Origin: Bacteroides cellulosilyticus
Lineage (GTDB): Bacteria > Bacteroidota > Bacteroidia > Bacteroidales > Bacteroidaceae
DNA length: 64,000 bases
Direction of reading: 5' to 3'
Assembly: GCF_020091405.1 (NCBI RefSeq)
Contig: NZ_CP081903.1
Coordinates: 5,952,501-6,016,500, forward strand
Made by a program: the position numbers and the translations under genes. The stretch's first letter is position 1; each line of letters opens with the position of its first letter. Below are positions 54,520 through 62,612 of this stretch, piece by piece. The notes under the pieces were generated by a model. It had not been told where the DNA came from. It did no database searches and saw nothing but the letters and a program-made list of their open reading frames with translations.

Positions 54520-56160
54520 ATGAAACAACTTATTAGAAATCTATGCATTTTTCTGATGGGAATGTCATGTTGGGCATGCTCTGATAATAATAATGCGGAG
54601 ACTGATGATAACGGGAAGGGCGCATATGCGCTCTTCCTTAAAAAGTCAATTACAGTGAGTGCCGGTGAAAATCAGACGGAGGTTGTTATAGAGTGGGCAA
54701 AAACCTCCTGGGAGATAACCTTCGAACAGGGAGATATTGTAAAAAGTATAACTCCGATGTCAGGTGGAAGCAGTGATGGAGAAAAGCAGTACACAAAGAT
54801 TCAAGTGGTTTGCAATGCTAACGCTTCAATGAAACAACGTACACAGACTATTCACATTACTGACAAAACCAACAAACAGACTACTGATTTATTGATAGAA
54901 CAGGAACCGGCGTTCAAGTCTGTTACACTTAATATTGACCCTACGGTGAAATATCAGCCGATAGCAGGATTCGGTGGAATGTACAATCCTAAAATTTGGT
55001 GTGGCGGAAACCTCATTTCTGCCCGGCAATTAGACCAAATGTATGGTGAAGGCGGATTGGGCTACTCCATCCTTCGCCTGATGGTTTATCCCAACGAATC
55101 TGATTGGAATGCTGATGTAGAAGCGGCTAAAGCGGCACAGGCCAATGGAGCAATAGTTTTTGCATGTCCGTGGGACTGTACAGATGCTCTCTCCGAGCAA
55201 ATCAAGGTGAACGGCAAAGAAGTAAAACATCTCAAAAAAGAAAACTATGGAGCATACGCCGATCATCTTATCCGTTATATCAATTTCATGAAACAGAATG
55301 GAGTAGATCTTTATGCCATATCTGTTCAGAACGAACCGGATATGGACTTTACTTACTGGACTCCTCAGGAAGTGGTAGATTTTGTGAAGCAATACGGTGC
55401 CAAAATCCGTGAAACCGGAGTCAGACTGATGTCTCCCGAAGCATGCGGTACGCCGCCCGAATACACGGATCCGATAATCAACGATGCCGGAGCATTTGCA
55501 CAGACCGATATTATTGCCGGACACCTTTATCAAGGTTTTACAGACCTGGATAATGGATACGTCAAAAATCGTCACGATTATATCTGTGGTCTCTATCCTC
55601 GCATCCAAGGGAAGACCTGGTGGATGACGGAACATCTCTTTAATGACGGGGAAAAATCAGATGATCCGTCAGCATGGGAATTCCAAAAGTGGCAATACTG
55701 CCTCAACCATCTTGGCAAAGAAATCCACATGTGTATGGAGGGCTATTGCAGTGCATACGTATACTGGTATTTAAAGCGCTTCTATGGATTGATGGGCGAT
55801 AATGACAAGCGCAGCCCGGTGGGTGAAGGTGAAATTGCTAAGAATGGTTACATCATGGCCCATTACGCGCAGTACGCCACAGGTACTACCCGCATTAAAG
55901 CTGTCTCGAATAATACAGGGGTATGTGCCACAGCCTACATCAATGAGGCAGGAAATGAAGTAACAGTTGTATTGCTGAATTTCACTGGAGCCACCCAGTG
56001 TATAGAAATACCGTTGGCAGGAATGAAGCGTGCAAGTGCCGTTGAAACCAATGAAAATAAAAATATGGAAGTTATCAGTACTGAGATGCTGGAATCCGGT
56101 GAGGGTGTATATGTACTGTTGTCCGGTAACAGCATAGTCTCTGTCCGGTTGACCTTATAA
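54520..56160 (+). CDS. GH30 lipoprotein, probable glucuronoxylanase
   Basis: 546 codons. Lipobox CWAC (Cys20), then a BACON-like beta domain at about 38-128 (SITVSAGENQTEVVIEWAKTSWEITF, ending LLIEQEP). The GH30 barrel starts at IAGFGGMYNPKIW, with acid/base Glu272 in ISVQNEPDMD and nucleophile Glu371 in TWWMTEHLF. YWYLKRFYGLMGD carries an arginine in the loop that in subfamily 8 enzymes contacts glucuronic acid. The C-terminal beta domain ends VRLTL. A surface endo-xylanase guided by glucuronic acid would complement GH115 in the same locus. Subfamily is inferred, not proven. Confidence 0.88.
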   Translation: MKQLIRNLCIFLMGMSCWACSDNNNAETDDNGKGAYALFLKKSITVSAGENQTEVVIEWAKTSWEITFEQGDIVKSITPMSGGSSDGEKQYTKIQVVCNANASMKQRTQTIHITDKTNKQTTDLLIEQEPAFKSVTLNIDPTVKYQPIAGFGGMYNPKIWCGGNLISARQLDQMYGEGGLGYSILRLMVYPNESDWNADVEAAKAAQANGAIVFACPWDCTDALSEQIKVNGKEVKHLKKENYGAYADHLIRYINFMKQNGVDLYAISVQNEPDMDFTYWTPQEVVDFVKQYGAKIRETGVRLMSPEACGTPPEYTDPIINDAGAFAQTDIIAGHLYQGFTDLDNGYVKNRHDYICGLYPRIQGKTWWMTEHLFNDGEKSDDPSAWEFQKWQYCLNHLGKEIHMCMEGYCSAYVYWYLKRFYGLMGDNDKRSPVGEGEIAKNGYIMAHYAQYATGTTRIKAVSNNTGVCATAYINEAGNEVTVVLLNFTGATQCIEIPLAGMKRASAVETNENKNMEVISTEMLESGEGVYVLLSGNSIVSVRLTL

Positions 56161-56213
56161 TTGCATGAAGTGATATGGAACCACTCAAGTAGTTCATATT
56201 CTCCCCAAATGGT

Positions 56214-56264
56214 AAGTGTTGCCAAAGCAAAACAAAAAATTGCTTTGTGCAACACTTTTTTTTA
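56214..56264 (+). terminator. Terminator of the xylan operon
   Basis: Stem of about 17 bp (56214-56230 with 56240-56257, one bulge) followed by an eight-base T-run. Confidence 0.9.
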
Positions 56265-56270
56265 TTTTTG
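56240..56270 (+). promoter_or_regulatory. Possible promoter of the ECF sigma operon
   Basis: TTG at 56240-56242, 20-bp spacer, TATTTTTG at 56263-56270. It overlaps the terminator of the xylan operon. Confidence 0.45.
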
Positions 56271-56309
56271 ATGTCACGTTCGCTTTACACGTTCGTCTTA
56301 GTAATGTAA

Positions 56310-56831
56310 ATGGAACTCAAACAATTTAAAATATCCGTTCTACCCCTCCGCAATAAGCTATTGAATTATGCGCGGAAGTTGACCGAAAGTCCGGACGATG
56401 CAGAAGATGCCGTACAGGAAGTCCTGCTCAAGCTATGGAACAAAAGGCTTGAACTGGAACAGTACCGCAACATTGAAGCATTCGCCATGACCATGACACA
56501 TAATCTCTGCATGGATATGTGGCGCACCAGACATACCGCCAGCGTACCGTTAGAGTATGTACAGGATGCCACTCCCGGTGGAACACCGGAACGGTTGCTT
56601 GAGATAAAAGACGAAATCCGTCTGATGCATGAAATTATTAATTCATTGCCTACCTTGCAGCGCACCATCATGCGGATGAAAGACATCGAGGAGTACGAAA
56701 CGGAAGAGATTGCCGACATCACAGGCTGTAATCCGGAAGCTATCCGAAGTAACCTGTCGAGAGCGCGAAAGAAAGTGAGAGAAATTTACCTGCAAACCGT
56801 ACAAGAAAAAATAAGGAGGAAACAAGCATGA
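56310..56831 (+). CDS. ECF RNA polymerase sigma factor
   Basis: 173 codons. Region 2 is clear (LLNYARKLTESPDDAEDAVQEVLLKLWNKR, then NIEAFAMTMTHNLCMDMWRTR), and region 4 is a helix-turn-helix (INSLPTLQRTIMRMKDIEEYETEEIADITGCNPEAIRSNLSRARKKVREI). It directs RNA polymerase to a small regulon, probably its own operon. The stop overlaps the next gene's start (ATGA), so sigma and presumed anti-sigma are coupled. Signal unknown. Confidence 0.93.
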   Translation: MELKQFKISVLPLRNKLLNYARKLTESPDDAEDAVQEVLLKLWNKRLELEQYRNIEAFAMTMTHNLCMDMWRTRHTASVPLEYVQDATPGGTPERLLEIKDEIRLMHEIINSLPTLQRTIMRMKDIEEYETEEIADITGCNPEAIRSNLSRARKKVREIYLQTVQEKIRRKQA

Positions 56832-57244
56832 AGATAGAAGAATTAATAGACCGCTATTTCGAAGGACAGACCTCATGTGAGGAAGAACGCGAATTACGCA
56901 GTTTCTTCACGCAAGAAAATGTACCGGAATCGTTACAAGTATATCGTCCCTTGTTTGTCTGCCTGGATCAGGAAGTAAAAGCATTCCGACAAGAAAATGC
57001 TCCTGTTAAAAAGCCTTCCTTCCGCCGTCGCTTTATTTACACAGCGGGAGGAATAGCAGCCGGAATTTTATTAGTGATCGGCATTGCCGGTACGCAGCGA
57101 TACCTTCACCCCACTCCGGAAAATTACGTCATTATCGACGGTAAGCAATACACCGATGCAAACCTGGTGCATGAACAAGCCCTTGCTGCTTTCCGAGATA
57201 TGCGAACTACGGAAGATGAAGTACTTGATCTGATGTTTGAATAA
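56828..57244 (+). CDS. Small membrane protein, probable anti-sigma factor
   Basis: 138 codons. The N-terminus, IEELIDRYFEGQTSCEEERELRSFF, resembles the cytoplasmic start of Bacteroidetes anti-sigma proteins. One membrane helix at about residues 64-82 (YTAGGIAAGILLVIGIAG) after a basic RRR stretch, leaving a short periplasmic tail that ends MRTTEDEVLDLMFE. Gene overlap with the sigma factor supports an anti-sigma role. No known anti-sigma zinc motif (HxxxCxxC) is present. Confidence 0.75.
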   Translation: MKIEELIDRYFEGQTSCEEERELRSFFTQENVPESLQVYRPLFVCLDQEVKAFRQENAPVKKPSFRRRFIYTAGGIAAGILLVIGIAGTQRYLHPTPENYVIIDGKQYTDANLVHEQALAAFRDMRTTEDEVLDLMFE

Positions 57245-57268
57245 TAAAAAGAACTAATAGATACAATT

Positions 57269-57712
57269 ATGAAAAAGTTCACTCATACCCTGCTATGCTG
57301 CCTGCTGCTCTTGTTCAGTACCGGCATGTATGCCCAGAAAGGACTGCAAATAGCATCCGTATTTCAGAAATACGGCAATGAGAAAGGAGCCACTTACGTG
57401 GAACTGTCCAAGATGTTATCCAAGAATTGGGACATCACCCATTACCAAAGCCTGAAACTGACAAAGGCAGAAAAAGCATTACCGGATATCTACCGGTGTC
57501 TGGAATCCGACCGGGAACATGCCAGAAAAATAAAAGAAGTGGTGACAGACGGACGTATTCAATCGGGATACTACCAGTTGCCTCCGGTAAAAGATAAAAT
57601 AAACCGCTTCATACTATTCCGGCTCGGCAAGAAAGGAGAAGCCACACTTATCTATATCGAAGGCGAAATAGACAGTGACGACCTTGTCACACTGATATTC
57701 AGCAAAGACTAA
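57269..57712 (+). CDS. DUF4252-family exported protein
   Basis: 147 codons with a signal peptide ending STGMYAQ. The pattern (IASVFQKYGNEKGATYVELSKMLSKNW, then LIYIEGEIDSDDLVTLIFSKD) fits the Bacteroidetes DUF4252 family. Function unknown. It lies 24 bp after the anti-sigma-like gene and 34 bp before an outer-membrane protein, so it is part of the ECF sigma operon and probably its target. The signal peptide residue before the mature part is not a lipobox cysteine. Confidence 0.75.
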   Translation: MKKFTHTLLCCLLLLFSTGMYAQKGLQIASVFQKYGNEKGATYVELSKMLSKNWDITHYQSLKLTKAEKALPDIYRCLESDREHARKIKEVVTDGRIQSGYYQLPPVKDKINRFILFRLGKKGEATLIYIEGEIDSDDLVTLIFSKD

Positions 57713-57746
57713 TTCTGAAATTTATAAATCACAAATAATAAAACTT

Positions 57747-58622
57747 ATGAAACGAATTTTCTTTTTATTCCTTATCATGACTTCCATGACAGTCGTGGCA
57801 CAAGAAAGCATCCCGCAAGATACAACTCTCTATCTCAACGGACGGAAGATCATCATTAAAGAACATGATGGCAAAATCAAAGTGAAAATGTATGAGGCGA
57901 AAGCCGACAATGACACCATCGAAAACACCCAGGTATTTGAAGGTGTGTATCTGGACGGCCGCAGCATTGAACGAACCACAACGGTTTCCGTGCCTTTCGT
58001 GAAGAAGAAAAAAGGCTATTACCGCTTTGATCCTCACTACCCCGCCATCTATTTCGGCTTTAACAAACTGGCAAGCAATACATTTCAGTACTCTGCCAAA
58101 GTACCTCAACTTGGCTCGAAATCCTGGGAATGGGGTATCAATCTGTTTAATACCGGAGTTGCCATAACCCGTAACAATCATTGGGGATTAACCACCACTC
58201 TCGGTTTAGCACGTATCGTCTATAAACTGGATGACAATTACGGCTTTGAGAAAGTAGACGGCATCACCGTTTGCCGGCAAGCCGAAGATGTGGATTATCA
58301 AAAGAGTTGGCTACGCTATTGGGCTTTCCGTCTGCCTGTCAGTCTGGAATGGCAAACCAAATTCGGCAGTCGCCGTGCTTTCATTGCCGCTGGTCCGGAA
58401 GTGGAATGGCGTGTAGGGGTTAAATCCAGAGCCAAATATGATGATAAGAAACATACTTTGAGTAGCAAGCTGAATACCCATCCGCTTGGCATGAATCTGC
58501 TGCTACAGGCTGGTTACGGTTGCTTGGGGTTCAATGCCCGTTTCGCTCTCACTTCTTTGTTTGAAAAGAATAAAGGACCCGAGCTCTATCCGGCTTCTAT
58601 AGGCATAGGTTGGTATTGGTAA
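57747..58622 (+). CDS. Outer-membrane beta-barrel protein in the ECF sigma operon
   Basis: 291 codons, signal peptide ending MTVVAQES. A short polar domain (NGRKIIIKEHDGKIKVKMYEAK) precedes a small barrel with amphipathic strands (YPAIYFGFNKLA, SWEWGINLFNTGVAITRNNHWGLTTTLGL, LPVSLEWQTKFG) and a terminal aromatic IGIGWYW. No specific family recognised. Last gene of the sigma operon; function unknown, possibly an envelope stress output. Confidence 0.75.
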   Translation: MKRIFFLFLIMTSMTVVAQESIPQDTTLYLNGRKIIIKEHDGKIKVKMYEAKADNDTIENTQVFEGVYLDGRSIERTTTVSVPFVKKKKGYYRFDPHYPAIYFGFNKLASNTFQYSAKVPQLGSKSWEWGINLFNTGVAITRNNHWGLTTTLGLARIVYKLDDNYGFEKVDGITVCRQAEDVDYQKSWLRYWAFRLPVSLEWQTKFGSRRAFIAAGPEVEWRVGVKSRAKYDDKKHTLSSKLNTHPLGMNLLLQAGYGCLGFNARFALTSLFEKNKGPELYPASIGIGWYW

Positions 58623-58646
58623 ATACAGAAAACATTGTTATCTTTG
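58616..58646 (+). promoter_or_regulatory. Promoter of the deaminase gene
   Basis: TTG at 58616-58618, 20-bp spacer, TATCTTTG at 58639-58646, 31 bp before the ATG. It overlaps the stop of the previous gene. Confidence 0.65.
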
Positions 58647-58676
58647 TCAGTAACTCTAAAAATAATCATTTTTATT

Positions 58677-59144
58677 ATGACCAAAGAAGAATTAATGAGA
58701 AAAGCGATTGAGCTCTCCACGGAGAATGTCGCTAACGGTGGCGGCCCATTTGGTGCCGTCATTGCCAAAGATGGAGAAATCATAGCTACCGGTACGAATC
58801 GTGTGACATCCTCATGTGACCCGACAGCACATGCCGAAGTCAGTGCCATTCGTGCAGCAGCCACCAAATTAGGAACTTTCAACCTCAGTGGTTGCGAAAT
58901 CTATACCTCTTGTGAACCCTGCCCCATGTGCCTCGGTGCTATCTATTGGGCCCGACTGGACAAAATGTATTATGGAAACAACAAGACTGACGCCAAAAAT
59001 ATAGGTTTCGACGACTCTTTCATATATGATGAAATCGCTTTAAAACCTGCCGATCGCAAACTACCTTCAGAAGTATTGCTACACAACGAAGCCATCAAAG
59101 CTTTCGAAGCATGGGCTGAGAAAGAAGATAAAATAGAGTATTAA
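58677..59144 (+). CDS. Cytidine/deoxycytidylate-deaminase-fold enzyme, probable guanine deaminase
   Basis: 155 codons from the ATG at 58677; in-frame codons upstream overlap the promoter and are rejected. Zinc deaminase motifs: His52 and Glu54 in AHAEVSAIRAA, Cys82 and Cys85 in CEPCPMCLGAIYWA. The sequence GGGPFGAVIAKDGEIIATGTNRV and the C-terminal segment resemble small guanine deaminases (GuaD of B. subtilis type) rather than TadA. Cytoplasmic purine salvage or catabolism is likely. Monocistronic. Confidence 0.85.
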   Translation: MTKEELMRKAIELSTENVANGGGPFGAVIAKDGEIIATGTNRVTSSCDPTAHAEVSAIRAAATKLGTFNLSGCEIYTSCEPCPMCLGAIYWARLDKMYYGNNKTDAKNIGFDDSFIYDEIALKPADRKLPSEVLLHNEAIKAFEAWAEKEDKIEY

Positions 59145-59152
59145 GAAATTAG

Positions 59153-59193
59153 AAAACAAAAGTCCCCGGAGTACTGCTATCTCTCCGGGGACT
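59153..59193. terminator. Hairpin between the deaminase and FadL-type genes
   Basis: AGTCCCCGGAG (59161-59171) pairs perfectly with 59183-59193. An A-rich flank at 59153-59160 gives a U-rich tail on the minus strand, so it serves best for the converging minus-strand operon. Confidence 0.7.
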
Positions 59194-59251
59194 CGAATTT
59201 AATACACAAGGTATTTGCAATGAAAGGTTATTTGCTTATATTGTTATTCTT

Positions 59252-60907
59252 TTAGAAACGCATACCTAAAGATAATATCACCTGGCTGCGAGTATTAGTC
59301 AACTTAGCAGCTGTAAGTCCTACTTCGCCATCCTGAGAAGAATCGAAAGGATAAAAATCACCTTTCTGTACTGAATATTTGTAAGCTAAATCGGCATAAA
59401 ATGCAGAGCCTCTGTAACCGATACCCAGTGTGTAATTACTCAATGATTTAAGATTAGCATAATCCGTATCAGTGTTAATGGACTCTATAGGCAATGCCTT
59501 AATGGCATCCTTCTTGAAAGCAGAGCTACTATAATTATATCCGGCACGCAAAGCAAACTGTGGAATTACTTTATATTCAGCACCAATACGGAAAGTATTG
59601 ACGCCCTTCAAACAGAGTTTAGACTCATTACTTTGCCATTCCATCTTATCGCCATCAGAATAATAGAACTTAGTTGTCGAGTAGTCTTTATACTCATATT
59701 CAGCACCTAAAGCCAATTGAGTTCCTACTGTATATCCCAAGCTCAGATTATAAGTCCATGGAGTGTTCATCTGATATTCTTGTTTCAAATCTCCATTATT
59801 CAAATAATCAAAACTATCCACCGTTGTAGATACAACCTTATCTCCCTGATAGAGATCGGAAACAAGACGAGCTGAAGTAGACCATGTCAAATTATAGAAA
59901 GTCGGAGTATGTATGGCAAATCCGAGACGTAAAGGTGAATCTTCAAACGGACGAAGAATAGCACCAAGTTTAAAGTCAAAGCCGGCACCACTTACTTTAT
60001 TGAAACTTTCCAAGATGTATCCGGAACCTGTCGGTTCTCCATTTCCTGTACGGAAATCTTCATCATACAATGTATATTTATTATAGTCTACATCATAAGC
60101 TCCTATCGTTAAGCCAAGATAGAAACGATCATTAAAGTTGAAAGAAACATTAAAATCAAACTGATTTACTCCTCCACTTTCCCGAGAACGGAATTCACGT
60201 AAATAAGGATAGTCACCGTCTCCTAAAATGCTTGTATAGAAATTATAATCCTCATATAATGGTTTACCATTTTCATCAACAACTGGGTGACCATCCGCAT
60301 CCTTCATAGGATAAGGTGTCTTATCAGTAGTTATTGAAGGATTTATCAGGTGTCCCTCCCATCCCAATGCAGAAAGCCATCCGATATCATTTGCATTAAA
60401 AGGATTGCTACTCTTCCATATTTCCGGTGTAATCCTATCGGACATAGCTGCCATCTGATAGGTCTGCGAATAACCATTCAAGTCTCCTGCCATAGTCATG
60501 TTCCGGTTGAAAGATTTTACTCTCTGATAATTAAAGGCAAAGTTGACATAGCGTAACGACGTAACATTACCAACCTTGGTAGAGAACACAACACCTGCAT
60601 TATCAAAATTCCAACGGTTTTTTCCCATATTAAATGTCTGTCCGCCATATTTGCTTTCGACATCTGTCATCGAATAACCGAAAGATGCTACTATATCGTT
60701 ACTACGATAGATACCAATACCCGCAGGGTTCGTACCGATAGTAGAAATATCACCCCCTAACGCTCCCATTGCGCCTCCCATACCTACGAAACGAGCAGTA
60801 CCACTTAGATCTTTACTGGCTATATTCGTAGCATCGTATACCGTCTGTGCCCCTGCACCTACTGAAACGAACATAGCAAGGGCTGTTAGAATCATTATCT
60901 TTCTCAT
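59252..60907 (-). CDS. FadL/OmpP1-type outer-membrane transporter
   Basis: 551 codons, signal peptide ending SVGAGAQ. The start of the mature protein, NIASKDLSGTARFVGMGGAMGALGGDISTIGTNPAGIGIYRSNDI, is typical of FadL-like barrels of Bacteroidetes (hatch region with TNPAG). The rest is beta-barrel strands ending with VILSLGMRF. These proteins take hydrophobic molecules across the outer membrane; the substrate here is unknown. It lies 33 bp downstream of the biased-composition secreted protein, and the two are probably cotranscribed. Confidence 0.87.
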   Translation of the reverse strand: MRKIMILTALAMFVSVGAGAQTVYDATNIASKDLSGTARFVGMGGAMGALGGDISTIGTNPAGIGIYRSNDIVASFGYSMTDVESKYGGQTFNMGKNRWNFDNAGVVFSTKVGNVTSLRYVNFAFNYQRVKSFNRNMTMAGDLNGYSQTYQMAAMSDRITPEIWKSSNPFNANDIGWLSALGWEGHLINPSITTDKTPYPMKDADGHPVVDENGKPLYEDYNFYTSILGDGDYPYLREFRSRESGGVNQFDFNVSFNFNDRFYLGLTIGAYDVDYNKYTLYDEDFRTGNGEPTGSGYILESFNKVSGAGFDFKLGAILRPFEDSPLRLGFAIHTPTFYNLTWSTSARLVSDLYQGDKVVSTTVDSFDYLNNGDLKQEYQMNTPWTYNLSLGYTVGTQLALGAEYEYKDYSTTKFYYSDGDKMEWQSNESKLCLKGVNTFRIGAEYKVIPQFALRAGYNYSSSAFKKDAIKALPIESINTDTDYANLKSLSNYTLGIGYRGSAFYADLAYKYSVQKGDFYPFDSSQDGEVGLTAAKLTNTRSQVILSLGMRF

Positions 60908-60940
60908 AATTCATTCATTTTTGTGTGAAACACTTAACTT

Positions 60941-62329
60941 TTATCTTCTTCTGCTTGAGCCACCGCCACCGCCGCCACTGGAACGTGTGGAACCTCCACC
61001 GCCACTGGAATAGCTGCTGCCACTGGAACGAGAACTGCTTCCTGATGAATAACTACTGCTGGAAGAAGAGCGGGTGGAAGGAGCACTATAAGACCGTGAA
61101 CTACTGTTAGAAGAACGGTTATTATCATTAGAGTAGCTGCGCGGAGCAGTCGAACTACCACGGTTATAGGTAGAAGTGCTACTACTACGCGTTGAAGTAC
61201 TTCTTACGGTGCCGCTACTCCCCGAAGATGATCTCGTTGAAGTGCCACGAACTGTACTGCCACTACGCACATTTCCTACGTTGCTATTATAAGAAGAGCT
61301 GCTACGTGTACTACTTGGACGCGTATAGGTAGAACGTCTTGACGAAGCCGCATCCGTGCGGGTTGACATTCCCGGACGTTCACCGGAAGAACGGGTTCCC
61401 ACTACCCGACGGGTGGTAGTTCCACTTTCTCCACGTCTTACTTGCCCACTCGTGCTTCGTCTGGTCGTACCTGTCACTCTGCTGGTTCCGTCAGTACGCC
61501 GTGCAGTCGTTGTACTACGTGTTCCGTTATAGCGTCTGTTCGTATATGTGTCACGGCTTCCCCAATGGTTACCTCCCCAGTGTCCACCGCCACCGGGATA
61601 CCAGCCACCGCCAGGATAATAATGATGATGATGGTGTCCCCATCCCCAACTCCAGCCACCGTAGAAGCCGCCCCAGCCATAGGACCAGCCACCGTAGCTG
61701 TAATAAGGTGAGTATCCACCCCAACCGTAATAAGGATAGCCTCCCCATCCGTAGGAGTTATAACGCCAATCCCACCATAAGCGGTTAGAGAAAGTCGGGA
61801 AAGCATACGCATACATTCCGTCGGTATAAACGTTCCAGTCCCATGAATTCAGACCGTAAACGATATCCCAATAATACGGACTACTGATGCTCACGGCATA
61901 ACGTGGGTTGCGGAAACGTACGATACGCATAGCATATTCATAATCATCTTCCGAACCGTCGAAGCCATTTACCCATTCACCGTCCGGATCGGGCACTGCT
62001 TTTTCCTTAATATATAAGGTATCGTCTTCCATAACGAAGTCATTCTCACGGGAATCATAACGACGGTTATACTCATCTACATCACGTGTATTCCCTTTAC
62101 GATCCTGCACTACAACAGTAGTATTACCCGGCGACGTATAAACCGTAGTCGGTGCATTCGACTTTACTACAATTTCTTCAGCCGGAGCAGAGCTTGTAAC
62201 TTTCTTCTCCTGCTTCTTTTCCTTCTTATCCTTAGAAGGAATGTAGTAAAGGTCGTCATCTATGCTCTGCGCCGCAACCATCCAAGGGAGGCACAAGGCA
62301 AAAAGCGATAAAAAAACAATCTTTTTCAT
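60941..62329 (-). CDS. Secreted protein with aromatic/Gly-rich core and Ser/Arg-rich tail, function unknown
   Basis: 462 codons with a signal peptide ending MVAAQS. Three zones. About 21-165 is charged and ordered-looking (YYIPSKDKKEKKQEKK, DEYNRRYDSREND, DDYEYAMRIVRFRNPRYAV). About 165-265 is extremely rich in Tyr, Trp and Gly (YGWGGYPYYGWGGYSPYY) with a HHHHH run. About 265-462 is Ser/Thr/Arg/Gly with many SSS and RSS units and ends GGGGSSRRR. The tail is highly basic and lacks acidic residues. Related proteins in Bacteroides have been labelled by compositional similarity only. Encoded 33 bp upstream of the FadL-type gene. Not an open-frame artefact: signal peptide, promoter and start are coherent. 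Confidence 0.8.
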   Translation of the reverse strand: MKKIVFLSLFALCLPWMVAAQSIDDDLYYIPSKDKKEKKQEKKVTSSAPAEEIVVKSNAPTTVYTSPGNTTVVVQDRKGNTRDVDEYNRRYDSRENDFVMEDDTLYIKEKAVPDPDGEWVNGFDGSEDDYEYAMRIVRFRNPRYAVSISSPYYWDIVYGLNSWDWNVYTDGMYAYAFPTFSNRLWWDWRYNSYGWGGYPYYGWGGYSPYYSYGGWSYGWGGFYGGWSWGWGHHHHHYYPGGGWYPGGGGHWGGNHWGSRDTYTNRRYNGTRSTTTARRTDGTSRVTGTTRRSTSGQVRRGESGTTTRRVVGTRSSGERPGMSTRTDAASSRRSTYTRPSSTRSSSSYNSNVGNVRSGSTVRGTSTRSSSGSSGTVRSTSTRSSSTSTYNRGSSTAPRSYSNDNNRSSNSSSRSYSAPSTRSSSSSSYSSGSSSRSSGSSYSSGGGGSTRSSGGGGGGSSRRR

Positions 62330-62376
62330 ATGGGTGTGGTTTATAGGTTTTTACATTAATCCATTTTATCACGTCA

Positions 62377-62384
62377 CAAAGATA
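62377..62384 (-). promoter_or_regulatory. -7 element for the minus-strand secreted protein operon
   Basis: Reads TATCTTTG on the minus strand, 47 bp before the start codon. Confidence 0.55.
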
Positions 62385-62411
62385 ACGACGGATTTTACCG
62401 TATACAGGAGA

Positions 62412-62446
62412 ATTTCCCCAAATGATTATAGGGATTTCCCTAAATG
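62412..62446. promoter_or_regulatory. Direct repeat and palindrome between divergent promoters
   Basis: ATTTCCCCAAATG (62412-62424) and ATTTCCCTAAATG (62434-62446) differ at one base and are 22 bp apart. TAGGGATTTCCCTA (62429-62442) is a perfect 6-2-6 palindrome overlapping the second copy. This is a candidate operator between the secreted-protein and prmA promoters. Confidence 0.5.
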
Positions 62447-62525
62447 CCCTATCTTTATAGAAGATAAACTGCCTCTCAGCATAACTTTTTCATGCAAGCA
62501 TGAAAGTTCTGCATTCGATTTGCAT

Positions 62526-62533
62526 TATCTTTG
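62526..62533 (+). promoter_or_regulatory. -7 element of prmA
   Basis: TATCTTTG, 79 bp before the start codon. A perfect palindrome with 8-bp arms (TTTCATGC/GCATGAAA, 62488-62505) lies where the -33 element would be. Confidence 0.5.
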
Positions 62534-62612
62534 CAGCTAGTAAACAAATATACAAAGAAACTGGTTCGCTTCGCTAACAATCGCTTTGCATTTAACAATA
62601 AATTATATTCCA

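Noticed and set aside
60941..61560. Ser/Arg repeats in the secreted protein as a DNA tandem repeat or CRISPR-like array
   Set aside because: The codons vary and there is no fixed period or spacer; it is compositional bias of a protein-coding region.
61442..61788. Plus-strand open frames opposite the biased secreted protein
   Set aside because: Low-complexity sequence produces long frames by chance; no start signals or domains.
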